From: Paratrimastix pyriformis
Taxonomy: Eukaryota > Preaxostyla > Paratrimastigidae
Assembly (NCBI GenBank): GCA_027972325.1
Contig: JAPMOS010000268.1
Coordinates: forward strand, 1-37,518
Length of the DNA stretch: 37,518 nucleotides
Reading direction: 5' to 3'
Positions 16,900 through 27,839 of the stretch are shown in pieces. The position numbers and the translations under genes were made by a program. The notes beneath the pieces were generated by a model. The model was given only the letters and a program-made list of their open reading frames with translations, did no database searches and was not told the origin of the DNA. How positions within the stretch are numbered: the stretch's first letter is position 1; each line of letters starts with the position of its first letter.

Positions 16900-17358
16900 A
16901 TGGAAGGCGCTTCGTCCCCCGGGGGTCTTTTTCTGAGGCTTCGCCCCCTCTGTATTTTTCCCTGATTTTTTTGCGTGACCTGGTAAGCCGGAGGTTTCTC
17001 CACCCTCCTCTTTCCCTCCGCAGACACATGCTTACCGGGGTGAGCTTCGGCGGCTCATGGGGAGGAGAAGTTGAATTTTATTGTGCCGATGTTTGATCAA
17101 TCTTTGAAAGCCTCTTTTGTTTTGTCTCTCTCGTCTTTCTTCTATCTACATTCTTTCTTTGGGATGCGTCTGGGCCTGACCACACCTTCCGGAGTGGTGC
17201 CCGGCCCCTTTGACGTGCTTACGCAAGGGCAGGGTACACTATCCGTGTCAGCTGACATGGAATTTCTTTCTATTTGTGGTCAGTGCCGCTTTTTGCGTTG
17301 CCTGACGTGATGTCTATTTTCCTGGGGGTTTGGGAAGAAGAAGAGTCTCGATGATTCC
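16691..17358 (+). repeat. terminal repeat arm 1 (inverted match to 27840-28511)
   Basis: About 670 bp, nearly identical in reverse complement to 27840-28511 apart from a few homopolymer-length and single-base differences. It starts inside the RGG-coding stretch (CCAACACCCACCGCGG) and ends GTCTCGATGATTCCTCG. It contains a 79-codon open frame (17071-17310, opened by TTG) that is also open in the other arm. The palindrome TCAGCTGA occurs near 17250. I read it as the right terminal repeat of DIRS-like element X. Confidence 0.75.
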
Positions 17359-17455
17359 TCGCGGGGCAGGGGCAGGGGCAGGGGCAGGTGCAGGTGCAGG
17401 TGCAGGTGCAGGGGCAGGTGCAGGTGCAGGTGCAGGTGCTGTTGCTGTTGCCGGA
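17359..17455. repeat. hexanucleotide repeat GGGGCA/GGTGCA
   Basis: About 15 units alternate between GGGGCA and GGTGCA, then pass into GTTGCT units. On the minus strand they encode a Pro-Ala run (PAPAPAPA) within the frame at 17314-18015. It begins exactly where the terminal repeat ends, so it may be the element's landing site or a later expansion. Confidence 0.85.
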
Positions 17456-18124
17456 GCATGAGCCGCAGTCGGAGCCGGAACAGGTGCCGGCTTGGCAAAT
17501 GGATTCGCCAAGGTGAGAGGTGCTCTTGGGACAGCGGAAGAGGCAAACGGATTGCTGGAAGAAGGGGAACGGGCTCTCTCCTTCTTCCCCGCTGGACGAT
17601 CGCCATCGATGATCGGGTGGCGAGTTCCACCTCCACCTCCAAGTTGCTTTGGACCACGGTACGTAGTCTCCCCAACAGATAGGAGGACTCGTTCTGGCGG
17701 TGTGCGGTGTTTGTCCACAGACGAGCCGCGCGATGATTCTTGTGGCACGTGGCAGTCGAAAGTTCGCACATTCGATTGCTGGAACAATAAAGCCCCAAGA
17801 AGTTGGAAAATAAACTGGCTGATCGCTTCAGGCTGCTTCTTCGGATTGTCCTCCAGCAGCATGTGCACCGTGCGTTCGATGATCTCATAGCGTGGGGCCC
17901 GGTGCTCATTGACGACCAATGAACTGAAGAGCTTCATAAGCTCCAAACGCATCCAAGGAGAGAGCTTGTCCAATGGAGCTGAAAGAGGGGGACCACAGAT
18001 GCCGACCCAACTCATCTTGAAGATACTCTACCATACGGTCGTCACGACTAAGGATCTCGGCGTGATCCATAATAAAGTTGGAATCGTCCTTACTGAGCTC
18101 GTCATGCTCAGTTGCGATCTCCAT
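17363..18124 (-). CDS. unrecognised minus-strand coding stretch ending in a Pro-Ala tract
   Basis: Two overlapping minus frames look protein-like. One (about 18124-17906) starts MEIATEHDELSKDDSNFIMD and is acidic and helical. The other (about 18015-17363) contains EIIERTVHMLLEDNPKKQPE and AISQFIFQLLGALLFQQSNV, then NPFASSAVPRAPLTLANPFA and the Pro-Ala repeats. The open reading continues by chance into the terminal repeat. It follows the RT of the minus-strand retroelement, where RNase H would be expected, but no RNase H motif is visible. It may be host sequence next to the truncated element, or an unusual part of it. Function unknown. Confidence 0.35.
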
Positions 18125-18175
18125 GGCCAGAAACGGGCGGAACGCGGAGCAAAGGGAACGTGTAACGCCGAGACT

Positions 18176-19168
18176 TCAACCGGGGGCCCTCCCGAGCCAA
18201 CCCCCTTTCCTCACTGCCAACACCTTGCACCTCTCCAGGTGAAACAGGTGAAGGCACGCTGGGGTTACCGCCGGCCGGGTCGACACCAGCGACCCGATGA
18301 CCCTGGCCAGGCGCCGGGCCGGAACCCTCTCCGACCCCATCAGCTCCCGGACCTCCAGCACCAGTGCCGCAGTCCTCTCCGGGGGGAGCTCGACCCTCAG
18401 GTTGTGGGCATCGAGCACAAACCCGAGGAAGATGCATCGATGAGCTCCGACGAAGGAGCACTTGTTGGAGCTTGTGGTAAACCCCAAGCTGCAAAGGAGC
18501 GACAGGGTCTCGAGCATCTGCCTCTCGGCCTCCCCCCTTGTGGCGCAGAGGATCAGGATGTCGTCCAAATATACGACGCACCTGACCCCCTGCGCCCGGA
18601 GTTGCTCCACTACTGGTTTCAATAGTTTGGTGAAGCAGAAAGGTGCCAGCGACGCCCCAAAAGGCATCGCCATCGAGACAAAGGTCGTCTGCCCCCATCT
18701 GAACGCCAGTCGGGGCTGGGATTCCGCCGCGACCGGAACATGGTAATAGGCTTTGCGAAGATCGACCTTCATTAGCAGGTCGTCTTTCTTCATCAGCCAA
18801 CATGCCTCTGTCAAACCCTCGAGTTTGAAATGAGGCGGGTCCAGGTATTGTTTCGATAGGCGGCAGTCGAGAATGGGCCTCAGCCCACCCTCGCCCTTCG
18901 GGATCACAAACAAGGTCTGTAGCAACAGTCCTTGCGTGTCCTCGCTCACCGCCTTGATCGCCCCCAAGGAGATCATCTCGCTCACTTCGTGCTCGATCGC
19001 CTCCCGGGCTTCCCCTGACAAGGCCTTGGGAGGCCTGGCCTTGAAGAGATTCTTCGGGACCACCACCGGATCCACGCGAAAACCCTTGACCGCGAACGCC
19101 GCGCTCCTGGATTTGAGCCCCTCCCAAACCGCAATGCATGCCCGCAGTTTGTTCGGAAAATCTTTCAA
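18176..19168 (-). CDS. DIRS-like reverse transcriptase of element Y (fossil)
   Basis: RT motifs in order: VIPKGEGGLRPILDCRLSKQ (finger), LMKVDLRKAYYHVPV (first catalytic Asp), SMAMPFGASLAPFCFTKLL, CVVYLDDILILC (YxDD box), FLGFVLDAHNLRVELP (thumb entry), ARRLARVIGSLVST. The sequence then stops being RT-like near 18180, and the RNase H domain is absent. It lies directly behind the gag-like gene on the same strand. Truncated fossil. Confidence 0.9.
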   Translation of the reverse strand: MKDFPNKLRACIAVWEGLKSRSAAFAVKGFRVDPVVVPKNLFKARPPKALSGEAREAIEHEVSEMISLGAIKAVSEDTQGLLLQTLFVIPKGEGGLRPILDCRLSKQYLDPPHFKLEGLTEACWLMKKDDLLMKVDLRKAYYHVPVAAESQPRLAFRWGQTTFVSMAMPFGASLAPFCFTKLLKPVVEQLRAQGVRCVVYLDDILILCATRGEAERQMLETLSLLCSLGFTTSSNKCSFVGAHRCIFLGFVLDAHNLRVELPPERTAALVLEVRELMGSERVPARRLARVIGSLVSTRPAVTPACLHLFHLERCKVLAVRKGGWLGRAPG

Positions 19169-19169
19169 G

Positions 19170-20825
19170 CTGCTCGTCTTTTCGCAGACCGCGAGGCAGC
19201 TGGCGACGAAAAAAGCGCCGCCGCTCCTCCTTCCCCATCGGGGTGATCACCGGGTCCACGGGCATCAGGGTCCCCACCGCCACTCCACAAGGCAGGGGCT
19301 GAGGGGCCGTCCCCGAAGCCTGGCTCTCCCCCTCCCCCTCGCTTACAAGCGAAGACGAAGAATAGGAGGCAGCCTTCTCTTCAGTACGCGGCTTCTTAAA
19401 TGATGTCGTCGGGGCCGCCGCCGGCGCAGCCGGCGCCGCTGCTTGAGAACGGGGGCCAAAACCACGCTTCTTGGCGAACCGCTTGCGGCTCATGGCCCCA
19501 GGCCGCCTCGCGGCTCTGCCCGCAGCCACCGATGCGGCAGATGCAGCCGGCTTGGCAGTCGGCTTCTTGCCCGCCTCCGCCAGGGTGGGGGCCGCGACTG
19601 CCTTCTGGAGCTTCTCCGTACGCTCCTCCAGGAGGTTCAGGTCACTTGGGGTGAAGAGCTGGTCCTCAGCCTCCGTGCATCCACGGGCCAGAAGAGTGCT
19701 CGCATGCAGGAATGGGGTCAGGCGCTCCTTCCGAGAGCGCTCGATGCGGGAAAGTATGGCCTCTCCCAGCTGGATCGAGCGCTGCAGGTCCTTCTGGACC
19801 TTGTCGGGGTCCGGCTCATCGGCCGTGATCAACTCCGCCAAAGCATGAATAGCCACGCGACGCACCATGGCCACATCCAGCCAAAGCGACTCAAGCAGGG
19901 CACCCACTTCCGGCGCCCCCAAGGGGGACCGGCGCAGAGCAGTCTGGTCCACCCCTGAACGATCCGGCTCGGCCAGGGGCCGATGCAGCTCGTACACTTG
20001 CACCGGGTACGCCTTATTTAAGGCGACCCAAGTAGCCTTCGCCAGGGCCGGGCGCATCACCGCGTCACGGCCCCGACCAACAAAGGGCCGGAGGAGATCG
20101 GGCACATTGCCCAACGCGGGGACCTCAAATAAGTCCCCAGGTAGCCCTTCCTCGGCATCCCCAGGTTCAGAGACCGGGTCCGCCTCAGGGTCCTCTGCCG
20201 CATCACCGTCAGGCCGCGACGGGTCTGAGGGAGGGCAATCATCAGAATGTGTGCTGTGCACAGTGGAAATAAACAGACCTTCACCAGCCGCACGTGTAAA
20301 ATGAAGGTCGTCTGGAACAGAAACAACGGGCCCAGCGGTTCCGGCAGTTCCCGTAGTCATAGATGATGCAGCCGCGCGAGAACTCAAAAACGCCGCAAGG
20401 AGAGGGTTCACCGCGGCGCCACCAGGGGCAGCGCCAGAAGAAAGAGAACCCAAAGAGTCACACTCCGCACCCAAAGAAGGAACTTCCGAGGGCAAAGATG
20501 ATCTCATGCTGGGCAGCGCGCTGGGAGGCAAAACTTGCCCAGGCGCAGCTGCAGAAGGAGCAGGACCCGCCGCGGGCCCTGCACCGGCCTCGGCATCCGA
20601 ATCGAGAGGCACAGGGTTCTGCGCAGAACCCTCCTTGACGAACGAGTCCCCGGACTCCTTGACGGCCGAGCCTGCCGGCTCCTTGACGGCCGAGCCCGCA
20701 GGCTCCTTGCCACCCTTCTTGTGGGGCTTCTTGGGCTTCGCGGCGCCCTCAAGTTGAGACAAGAACGGGTCTTGGAGCGGATCTTGGGACAAAACACCAG
20801 AGTGAGAACCGGAAATGGTAGACAT
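19170..20825 (-). CDS. Gag-like protein of DIRS-like element Y (fossil)
   Basis: I take the ATG at 20825 as the start (MSTISGSHSGVLSQDPLQDP). Residues ~30-75 contain short tandem repeats (KEPAGSAVKEPAGSAVKE). A long Ala/Pro/Ser-rich low-complexity part follows. A folded, helical region (around VGRGRDAVMRPALAKATWVA and LLESLWLDVAMVRRVAIHAL) then resembles the capsid-like block found before RT in DIRS and Ngaro elements. A basic stretch (RKRFAKKRGFGPRSQ) could bind nucleic acid. No zinc knuckle is seen. Such proteins coat the element RNA. The end of the gene is approximate, because the frame runs on as a shadow of the RT. Confidence 0.6.
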
Positions 20826-20946
20826 ATCACAGAATGGGATTGCGCTTCGCAAATAAATGCGGGAGTAGCGTTCCATGACCCCGAGGGGAAGGTAACAAAG
20901 TTTTCTTTTGAATCGGTAAAATTTTGGTAGAACAAATAGAAGGGAC

Positions 20947-20967
20947 TTCTCGTTCAGTGAACGAGAA
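20947..20967. other. perfect 10-bp inverted repeat upstream of gag-like gene
   Basis: TTCTCGTTCA-G-TGAACGAGAA is a perfect palindrome around one central base. It also reads as alternating TTC and GAA triplets in 6-bp steps, like heat-shock-factor sites. It lies about 120 bp upstream of the minus-strand gag start and 245 bp upstream of the plus-strand start at 21211, within what is probably a bidirectional regulatory region. Confidence 0.5.
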
Positions 20968-21210
20968 AATGGGTGAGTCGAAAGGGGGGGAGGAAGTCCG
21001 AGTCCCTGATGAAGGACTTCGGCGGAGGCGGCGGCTCCTGCAAGGATGAGGGACAGCCCATGTTGGGATCAGGTCTGTTTGATTGAGTGCCGCAAACAAA
21101 GCGCCCTGAGTTGGGGTCCCCCGAGGTCGCGTCGACCTTTTCGCATTCAAATCTTCTCCGGTTTTTTCCGGGTTTTTGGCCGAACTTCTTCTTTCTGCTC
21201 CTGGTTTATT

Positions 21211-21995
21211 ATGTCTTCTGATCAATCTGTTGGTATGTCGGCAGAAGAGGTCGAGAAAGCAGCTGCCGAGCAATTGGGGAAAAGAGATGCCGAAACTCGA
21301 GCTGCTGTGGAGGCTGCGGATAAGAGGGCACGGATGGAAGAGGTCTGTGACATAGAGCACGTGTTTGATAAGCGACCTGCGTTGGGTCGCATTCGTGTAT
21401 TGCCAATGCGTAGAATCTCCTTCTTACTGCTATGGGTGGTGGTCTCTCTGTTTGTTTTGCAGAGGGTCAAAATGACGCTTGAGTTTTCCCAACCTAAGAG
21501 TGCAGCTTCGCCGAGCTATCGCAACCTTGCCATCGCGTTGGCACGGGATCGAGTGCCGTCAGCGATGGTGGAGGGGACTTACCCGCGTTTCTTGGTGGAG
21601 GTGGCGGCTGGTGAAATCGAGGAACTACGGAAGTTTGCGAGTAGCAAGAATGCCACTGTGGTGGAAGCTGATGAGCCTATCGTGGCCGATGAGTTTGCAA
21701 CCACTGTGGCTGGGGTTTTCACGGAGGCACAGCTGCAGGAAGAGTTGCATCGGGCTAACCCCAAGCTCACACGTCTGGTTATTCGGCAAAAGTATGGCAA
21801 GGTCTGTAATGCTCATCTGCTTGACTGGAGTGCTATGTATGTAGGTGGAGGACATCTCGGTGAATGCCTACAAGGTGGTGAGGTGCGAGATGTCCGGGAA
21901 GCTGGCGATGATGGCAATCCTGCAGCGGTATATCACGGCCAACATCCGGTTCTACATCAACGGGGAGGGGGATGGGAAGTGTTGGTGTGGGGTGA
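21211..21995 (+). CDS. plus-strand gene with candidate intron, unknown (possibly gag-like)
   Basis: An ATG at 21211 opens MSSDQSVGMSAEEVEKAAAE and a charged helix ending RARMEE. A candidate intron at 21343-21462 (GTCTGT...TTTGTTTTGCAG) would remove a hydrophobic, unlike-looking stretch in phase. The next part, RVKMTLEFSQPKSAASPSYR to VAAGEIEELRKFASSKNATV, LHRANPKLTRLVIRQKYGKV and LQRYITANIRFYINGEG, looks like a real globular protein. Coding ends near a good donor (GGGTGAGGG) before a (GT)n tract, so a further exon may follow. It appears disturbed about once. It could be a host gene or the gag-like gene of another retroelement; no domain is recognised. Confidence 0.42.
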
Positions 21996-22003
21996 GGGAC
22001 CAC

Positions 22004-22005
<2 letters not shown>

Positions 22006-22034
<29 letters not shown>
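22006..22034. repeat. (GT)n microsatellite
   Basis: About 14 uninterrupted GT units follow the donor-like GGTGAGGG at 21989-21996, so the tract may lie at the start of an intron. Confidence 0.95.
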
Positions 22035-22180
22035 ATACTTCCCGGCTTGCGCCGAGTCCGGAATCGGGCCGAAGCCCGCGGGTAACATGATCCCCCCCGG
22101 GCCGCCTTCCCGCAGAACAAGTCCTGCAGAAAGAGCACCCCAGGGAGTTCATGGGTCGGCTACCGTCCCTCCAGGGGCGG

Positions 22181-22868
22181 TCACCGCATAGGCGACTCGC
22201 AGAGCGGGGACCGGGGCGGGGGTGGGGGCGGGGGCGTCACTTGCGTGTCGCCCGACTCGCATAGCGGGGACCGGGGCGGGGGCGGGGGCGGCTCGTCGGT
22301 CTCGGACCACTCATTGGGCGGGGGCCTGGTCGGGCCGGCCGACTCGTCGAGTGTGGGTGTGGACGGTGGCGGTGGCGGGGGCGGTGGCGGGGGCGTCACT
22401 TGCGTGTCGCCCGACTCGCATAGCGGGGACCGGGGCGGGGGCGGGGGCGGCTCGTCGGTCTCGGACCACTCATTGGGCGGGGGCCTGGTCGGGCCGGCCG
22501 ACTCGTCGAGTGTGGGTGTGGACGGTGGCGGGGGCGGGGGCGGTGGCGGGGGCGTCACTTGCGTGTCGCCCGACTCGCATAGCGGGGACCGGGGCGGGGG
22601 CGGGGGCGGCTCGTCGGTCTCGGACCACTCATTGGGCGGGGGCCTGGTCGGGCCGGCCGACTCGTCGAGTGTGGGTGTGGACGGTGGCGGTGGCGGGGGC
22701 GGTGGCGGGGCGTCACTTGCGTGTCGCCCGACTCGCATAGCGGGGACCGGGGCGGGGGCGGGGGCGGCTCGTCGGTCTCGGACCACTCATCGGGTGGGGG
22801 CAGTGGGGACGGTTGCCGGGGCGGCTGCTGGAACGTTGTCGGCGGCGGCGGCGGCGGGGGCTTTATAG
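22181..22868 (-). repeat. 159-bp tandem repeat, proline-rich on the minus strand
   Basis: Units begin with GCGTCACTTGCGTGTCGCCC at 22234, 22393, 22552 and 22710 (steps of 159, 159 and 158 bp), with partial units on both sides. On the minus strand each unit encodes a 53-residue module: STPTLDESAGPTRPPPNEWS, ETDEPPPPPPRSPLCESGD and a poly-Pro run. Because 159 is divisible by three the frame is kept through three units, but the 158-bp step shifts it. The plus strand gives only Gly/Ser runs. A proline-rich linker or extracellular protein is likelier than a Gly-rich one. On the minus strand the downstream flank contains a good acceptor (GTGCTCTTTCTGCAG, about 22125-22139). Whether the repeat is expressed is unknown. 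Confidence 0.6.
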
Positions 22869-23280
22869 CCCGGGGTTGTTGGGGGGCCGGTTCGTGCGAG
22901 TCTCCTTCCAGGTTCGGGGAATGGGACAGCTTGGATGAGCAGTTTTCCCGGGGATTGTCGGTTCCAGAGGTGGGTCGCGGGGCTGGACGGGGAACCGGTG
23001 ACCTCCATCGGGGCCGCTTCTAATATTGTGAGAAGAAGAAGACACCTCTGAATCTGATGCATCACATCCCGTCTGATCTCGGTTGTCCGCATGCCAGAGT
23101 TATCAAATCGCCAGCCCTCCCTTCAGAACACGCAAACAGACCGTGGTGGACCGACGTGGAGCGACACCGGCAGGGTGGTAGGAGTGACGCTCAGGACGCG
23201 CCTAAGGACAAGAACATCCCCACACGTGGTGTGGACCCGGAAAGTGGAGTGGCATCCAGAATTAGCGTCCTGATCGAATA

Positions 23281-23345
23281 GGGGGGGCGGGTGGTGGTGG
23301 TGGTGGTGGCGGTGGGGGGCGGGGGGGGGGGGTTGTGGGGGATGG
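23281..23345 (+). repeat. G-rich tract with G-quadruplex potential
   Basis: More than ten runs of three or more G, including one of about 12, are separated by short T/C/GT spacers, with a (GGT)n section at its centre. The plus strand satisfies the usual G-quadruplex pattern many times over. On the minus strand it reads as His/Pro runs within an otherwise open frame at the end of the putative multi-exon gene, so it probably marks an intron or untranslated part. Confidence 0.7.
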
Positions 23346-23379
23346 GGGAGGGGGTGGGAGGGGTTTGGCAGTGCCACTC

Positions 23380-25270
<1,891 letters not shown>

Positions 25271-25491
25271 AGATGCAGAATCGAATGTTTGGCCGGGAGG
25301 CCTGATGACCTCCCGTTTTAAAATCGGACGGGGTACCCTGATGGGTACCCCCGTTGGCGTTGGCCAGATGGCCACGGAAAAAAGGGGAACGCGCTGAAGG
25401 AGGGTGTGGAAAAAAATGCATCGAAAGCCACAAGGTAACTTCGCCAGAATTCGGAATTTGAATCTTGCTTCGGTAGGTCTGCCTCTTTTCA

Positions 25492-26200
25492 GTCAGCTTG
25501 CTTGATTTCGCTCACTGTGATCTGTTTCTTAAAACTTTTCATGAATTCCTTTGCAAATTCGATACTCGATTGGTCCCTTCGCTCGTCTCAGAATCAGGGC
25601 CCTGCAGAATGCTCATGTGCCCGGTTTGCCACCGCTTCAGTACGTTCAACAATGTTCGAGGCAGAGCCGAGATGCAAAAACACATTAAAGCATGCCTTCG
25701 TAGTCGAGGTCATCCTGGCGAAGATCTCCTGATCCATGAAGATGCTGCACTGGGCCATCTGGCCCACGACGATGCTGCACTGGGCCATCTGGCCCACGAT
25801 GATGCTGCACTGGGCCATCTGGCCCACGATGATGCTGCACTGGGCCATCTGGCCCACGACGATGCTGCACTGGGCCATCTGGCCCGATGAAATCTGGCCC
25901 ATGAAGATGCTGCACTGGGCCATCTGGCCCACGACGATGTTGCACCGGGCCATCTGGCCCACGAAGATGCTGCACTGGGCCATCTGGCCCACGAAGATGC
26001 TGCACCGGGCCCTCTGGCCCTCGGAAACCCTGACCCTCCATGCTCTTTTGCCCTTATGCCATCGGAAGCGTTTGCGGTGCGGCTGTACTCGGCCTTCCAG
26101 TCTGGATCACCAGCGGCCGTTTATGACAACCAGGTGAAGTGGGGCAATTGACTCTGCCTATCGGTCCTTTTGTGTCTCTGGCAGGTCGATGTACAGGCAG
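25492..26200 (+). CDS. C2HC-finger protein running into a 30-bp repeat, probably disrupted
   Basis: After an acceptor-like CTGCCTCTTTTCAG the frame reads LLDFAHCDLFLKTFHEFLCK and then, from an ATG at 25609, MCPVCHRFSTFNNVRGRAEM followed by QKHIKACL: a CxxC...HxxxC zinc-finger pattern. It continues into ten-residue repeats (DAALGHLAHD). A TGA at 25888-25890 interrupts the frame inside a deformed repeat unit; beyond it the same frame reopens, finishes the repeats and gives a plausible tail (MPSEAFAVRLYSAFQSGSPA to YDNQ). A candidate 51-bp intron (26134-26184, GTGAAG...CTCTGGCAG) then follows, after which only about six codons remain. It may be a recent pseudogene or the stop may be bypassed. 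No family recognised. Confidence 0.42.
25741..26025 (+). repeat. 30-bp tandem repeat (9 units, one deformed)
   Basis: Units GATGCTGCACTGGGCCATCT + GGCCCACGAC begin at 25741, 25771, 25801, 25831, 25861, 25906, 25936, 25966 and 25996. The fifth is cut short and followed by a 20-bp partial unit. Period 30 keeps the frame and encodes DAALGHLAHD. Each unit contains the near-palindrome GGGCCATCTGGCCC. Near-identity of the units suggests recent expansion. Confidence 0.95.
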
Positions 26201-27838
26201 ATTGAGCGTCTCGCTCAGAATGTACTCCCACATGAGCTACTTCCTCATCCCATACATGGAATGAGCTCCCCTGTCCACTATTTTCCACTCATTCCACAAT
26301 TGAGATTGATCTTGAAGGGCCCACTTCGTTTGAAGATGGACCTTGTGTGGAACAGCAATCGTGATCTCTGCGCACTCTCCCTCCTCCGAGTGCGTGCCCT
26401 CAGCACCCACGTACACCTTCTAGTCCCTGCCCATCACTCCGGCTCATCCCATCCCCACCTCCGAGGGCCATGATGGGGCGGCTCCGTCCCGGGAGGGCGA
26501 GCATCCCTGTCTTGGACCCATCACGATCACTCCTGCTTGGGGTCACTCTGTCCATTCACAGGCAAGGCTGAGAACAGTGCACTTGTCCGCCTTGCCCACA
26601 GCCGGGTGGCATTATTCCATAGTATTTCTGCTCCCCTGCTCGGTACTCTTCGGAGCTGTCCTGCCTGGAGTGGGATCACACTTCACACACGGACACGAAC
26701 TACTGAGAGCATTTTGGTTGGGCGGGCCTGTGTTTGTCCGCGCCCACACCCTCACACAGACCGTACGGGGTCAGAAACAACAACAAACTGCGAGACGTCA
26801 GGGACGCGCGCATACTTATGCACCCACGGGTCCCACGCTCGGGGATCGAGGTCCCAACAAGCTGGCGGGCAGGTCAGAAACAACTTTGGGATTTCGGCAC
26901 TGCTAGGTCTAGAGATTGGAGATAATTCACTGACCGCCAGCAAGCCTCTTAGTTGCACGTCGTTCCTCAATGGGTTCTCTTCCGATCCCGTGTGCGCTGT
27001 CCCCCGCACCTGGAGTCAGGTGTTTTTCCCTTCTCTGCGGCACATCTGGCGCACCAACACCAGTGTTTGATGTTTTTCTTTGGGGTGGGCCTGCGCTTGC
27101 CCATGACCATCACCCCAACACTGGGACCCTTGTGTGATTTCAACGCGTATCTGCTCGTTTGCATGCCGCGGGTTTTCTCATGAGGGCGCTCCGTTGGATG
27201 TCCGGATGCCCCTCTGCCTCGGTGTGTACGTTGACTCACCAACACCGTGACGATGGCATGCATGCACCGCTGGTTTTTTCATGAGGGCGATCCGTTGTAT
27301 GTCCGGATGCTGTGCCCGACACCAACACCGAGAAAATTGGTGCTATGTACTTGAGGGGCTTGCACGTGTTCATGCCCTGGTATGTTCATGGGGTGTCTGT
27401 CTGTTCATCACCCGCACTGCTCCCCGATGTTCTCTTATGAGTCTATGCTCGGGCGCCCTTCTGCCCCGGTGTGTTTGTGGACTCCGAGCACCGAGGCAGA
27501 TAGCTTACACCCCCAACGGGTTATATATCGACAGGGGTATGTTTACCCACCACACATGCCTCCGCGGCCACAGTGAAGGGCGGTGCCACGCGGTGTGTCT
27601 TTACACTCATCAGCCAGTGCGACACTGTTACCCTGTGGGGGTCCTTGAGAGCGGCCTCTGTTGTGCACTGCTTCGCGGCACAAGAGTTGGTGTTGTTCCG
27701 GAGCGGCCCTGTGTGCTCATCATGTCCTGGGATATGTCCTGGCACACCATCGTCTGGGGGCGGGCCTGAGGGCGCCCAACATGCCCCTTGGAGGCTGCAC
27801 TCTCACACCGGCAGCATCATCACAGCACCACCACCACC
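26201..27838. other. 1.6 kb without a supportable gene
   Basis: Reading frames of up to 177 codons exist but change composition along their length and show no motif. A short imperfect direct duplication is visible: CATGAGGGCGCTCCGTTGGA at 27179 recurs with changes at 27280, 101 bp later, with similar flanks. The plus strand has many TG/CA-rich words. It may be intergenic DNA or decayed element sequence. Confidence 0.5.
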
Positions 27839-27839
27839 A

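Larger units (their letters stand above)
12652..17358 (+). mobile_element. DIRS-like tyrosine-recombinase retroelement X, 5' cut by the Polinton
   Basis: The order is RT, RNase H with the DIRS-type C-terminal extension, tyrosine recombinase, a palindromic region resembling an internal complementary region (16239-16362), and a terminal repeat ending about 17358. This is the layout of DIRS-like elements, which use a tyrosine recombinase in place of an integrase and make no target duplication. The 5' part (gag and left terminal repeat) is missing: the polymerase reading is open right up to the Polinton tip at 12651, so the Polinton inserted into it. The retained coding parts are in several frames with about two breaks. 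A fossil copy. Confidence 0.78.
18108..20825 (-). mobile_element. DIRS-like retroelement Y, gag-RT fossil, 3'-truncated
   Basis: A long minus-strand gag-like frame is followed by an RT of the same general type as that in element X, but clearly different in sequence. RNase H, recombinase and terminal repeats are not seen, so it is a truncated copy with at least one break between its two genes. It lies inside the interval bounded by the two inverted terminal-repeat arms, yet nothing shows that those arms belong to it. Confidence 0.65.

Noticed and set aside
17314-17362. Common C terminus GIIETLLLPKPPGK in frames ending at 17314 and 27890
   Set aside because: This is the end of the terminal repeat read as protein from unrelated upstream frames; a shared DNA end, not a shared domain.
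25741-26025. Regular short repeats that might look like a CRISPR array
   Set aside because: Units are directly tandem with no spacers, the period is 30 bp and coding, and the context is eukaryotic.
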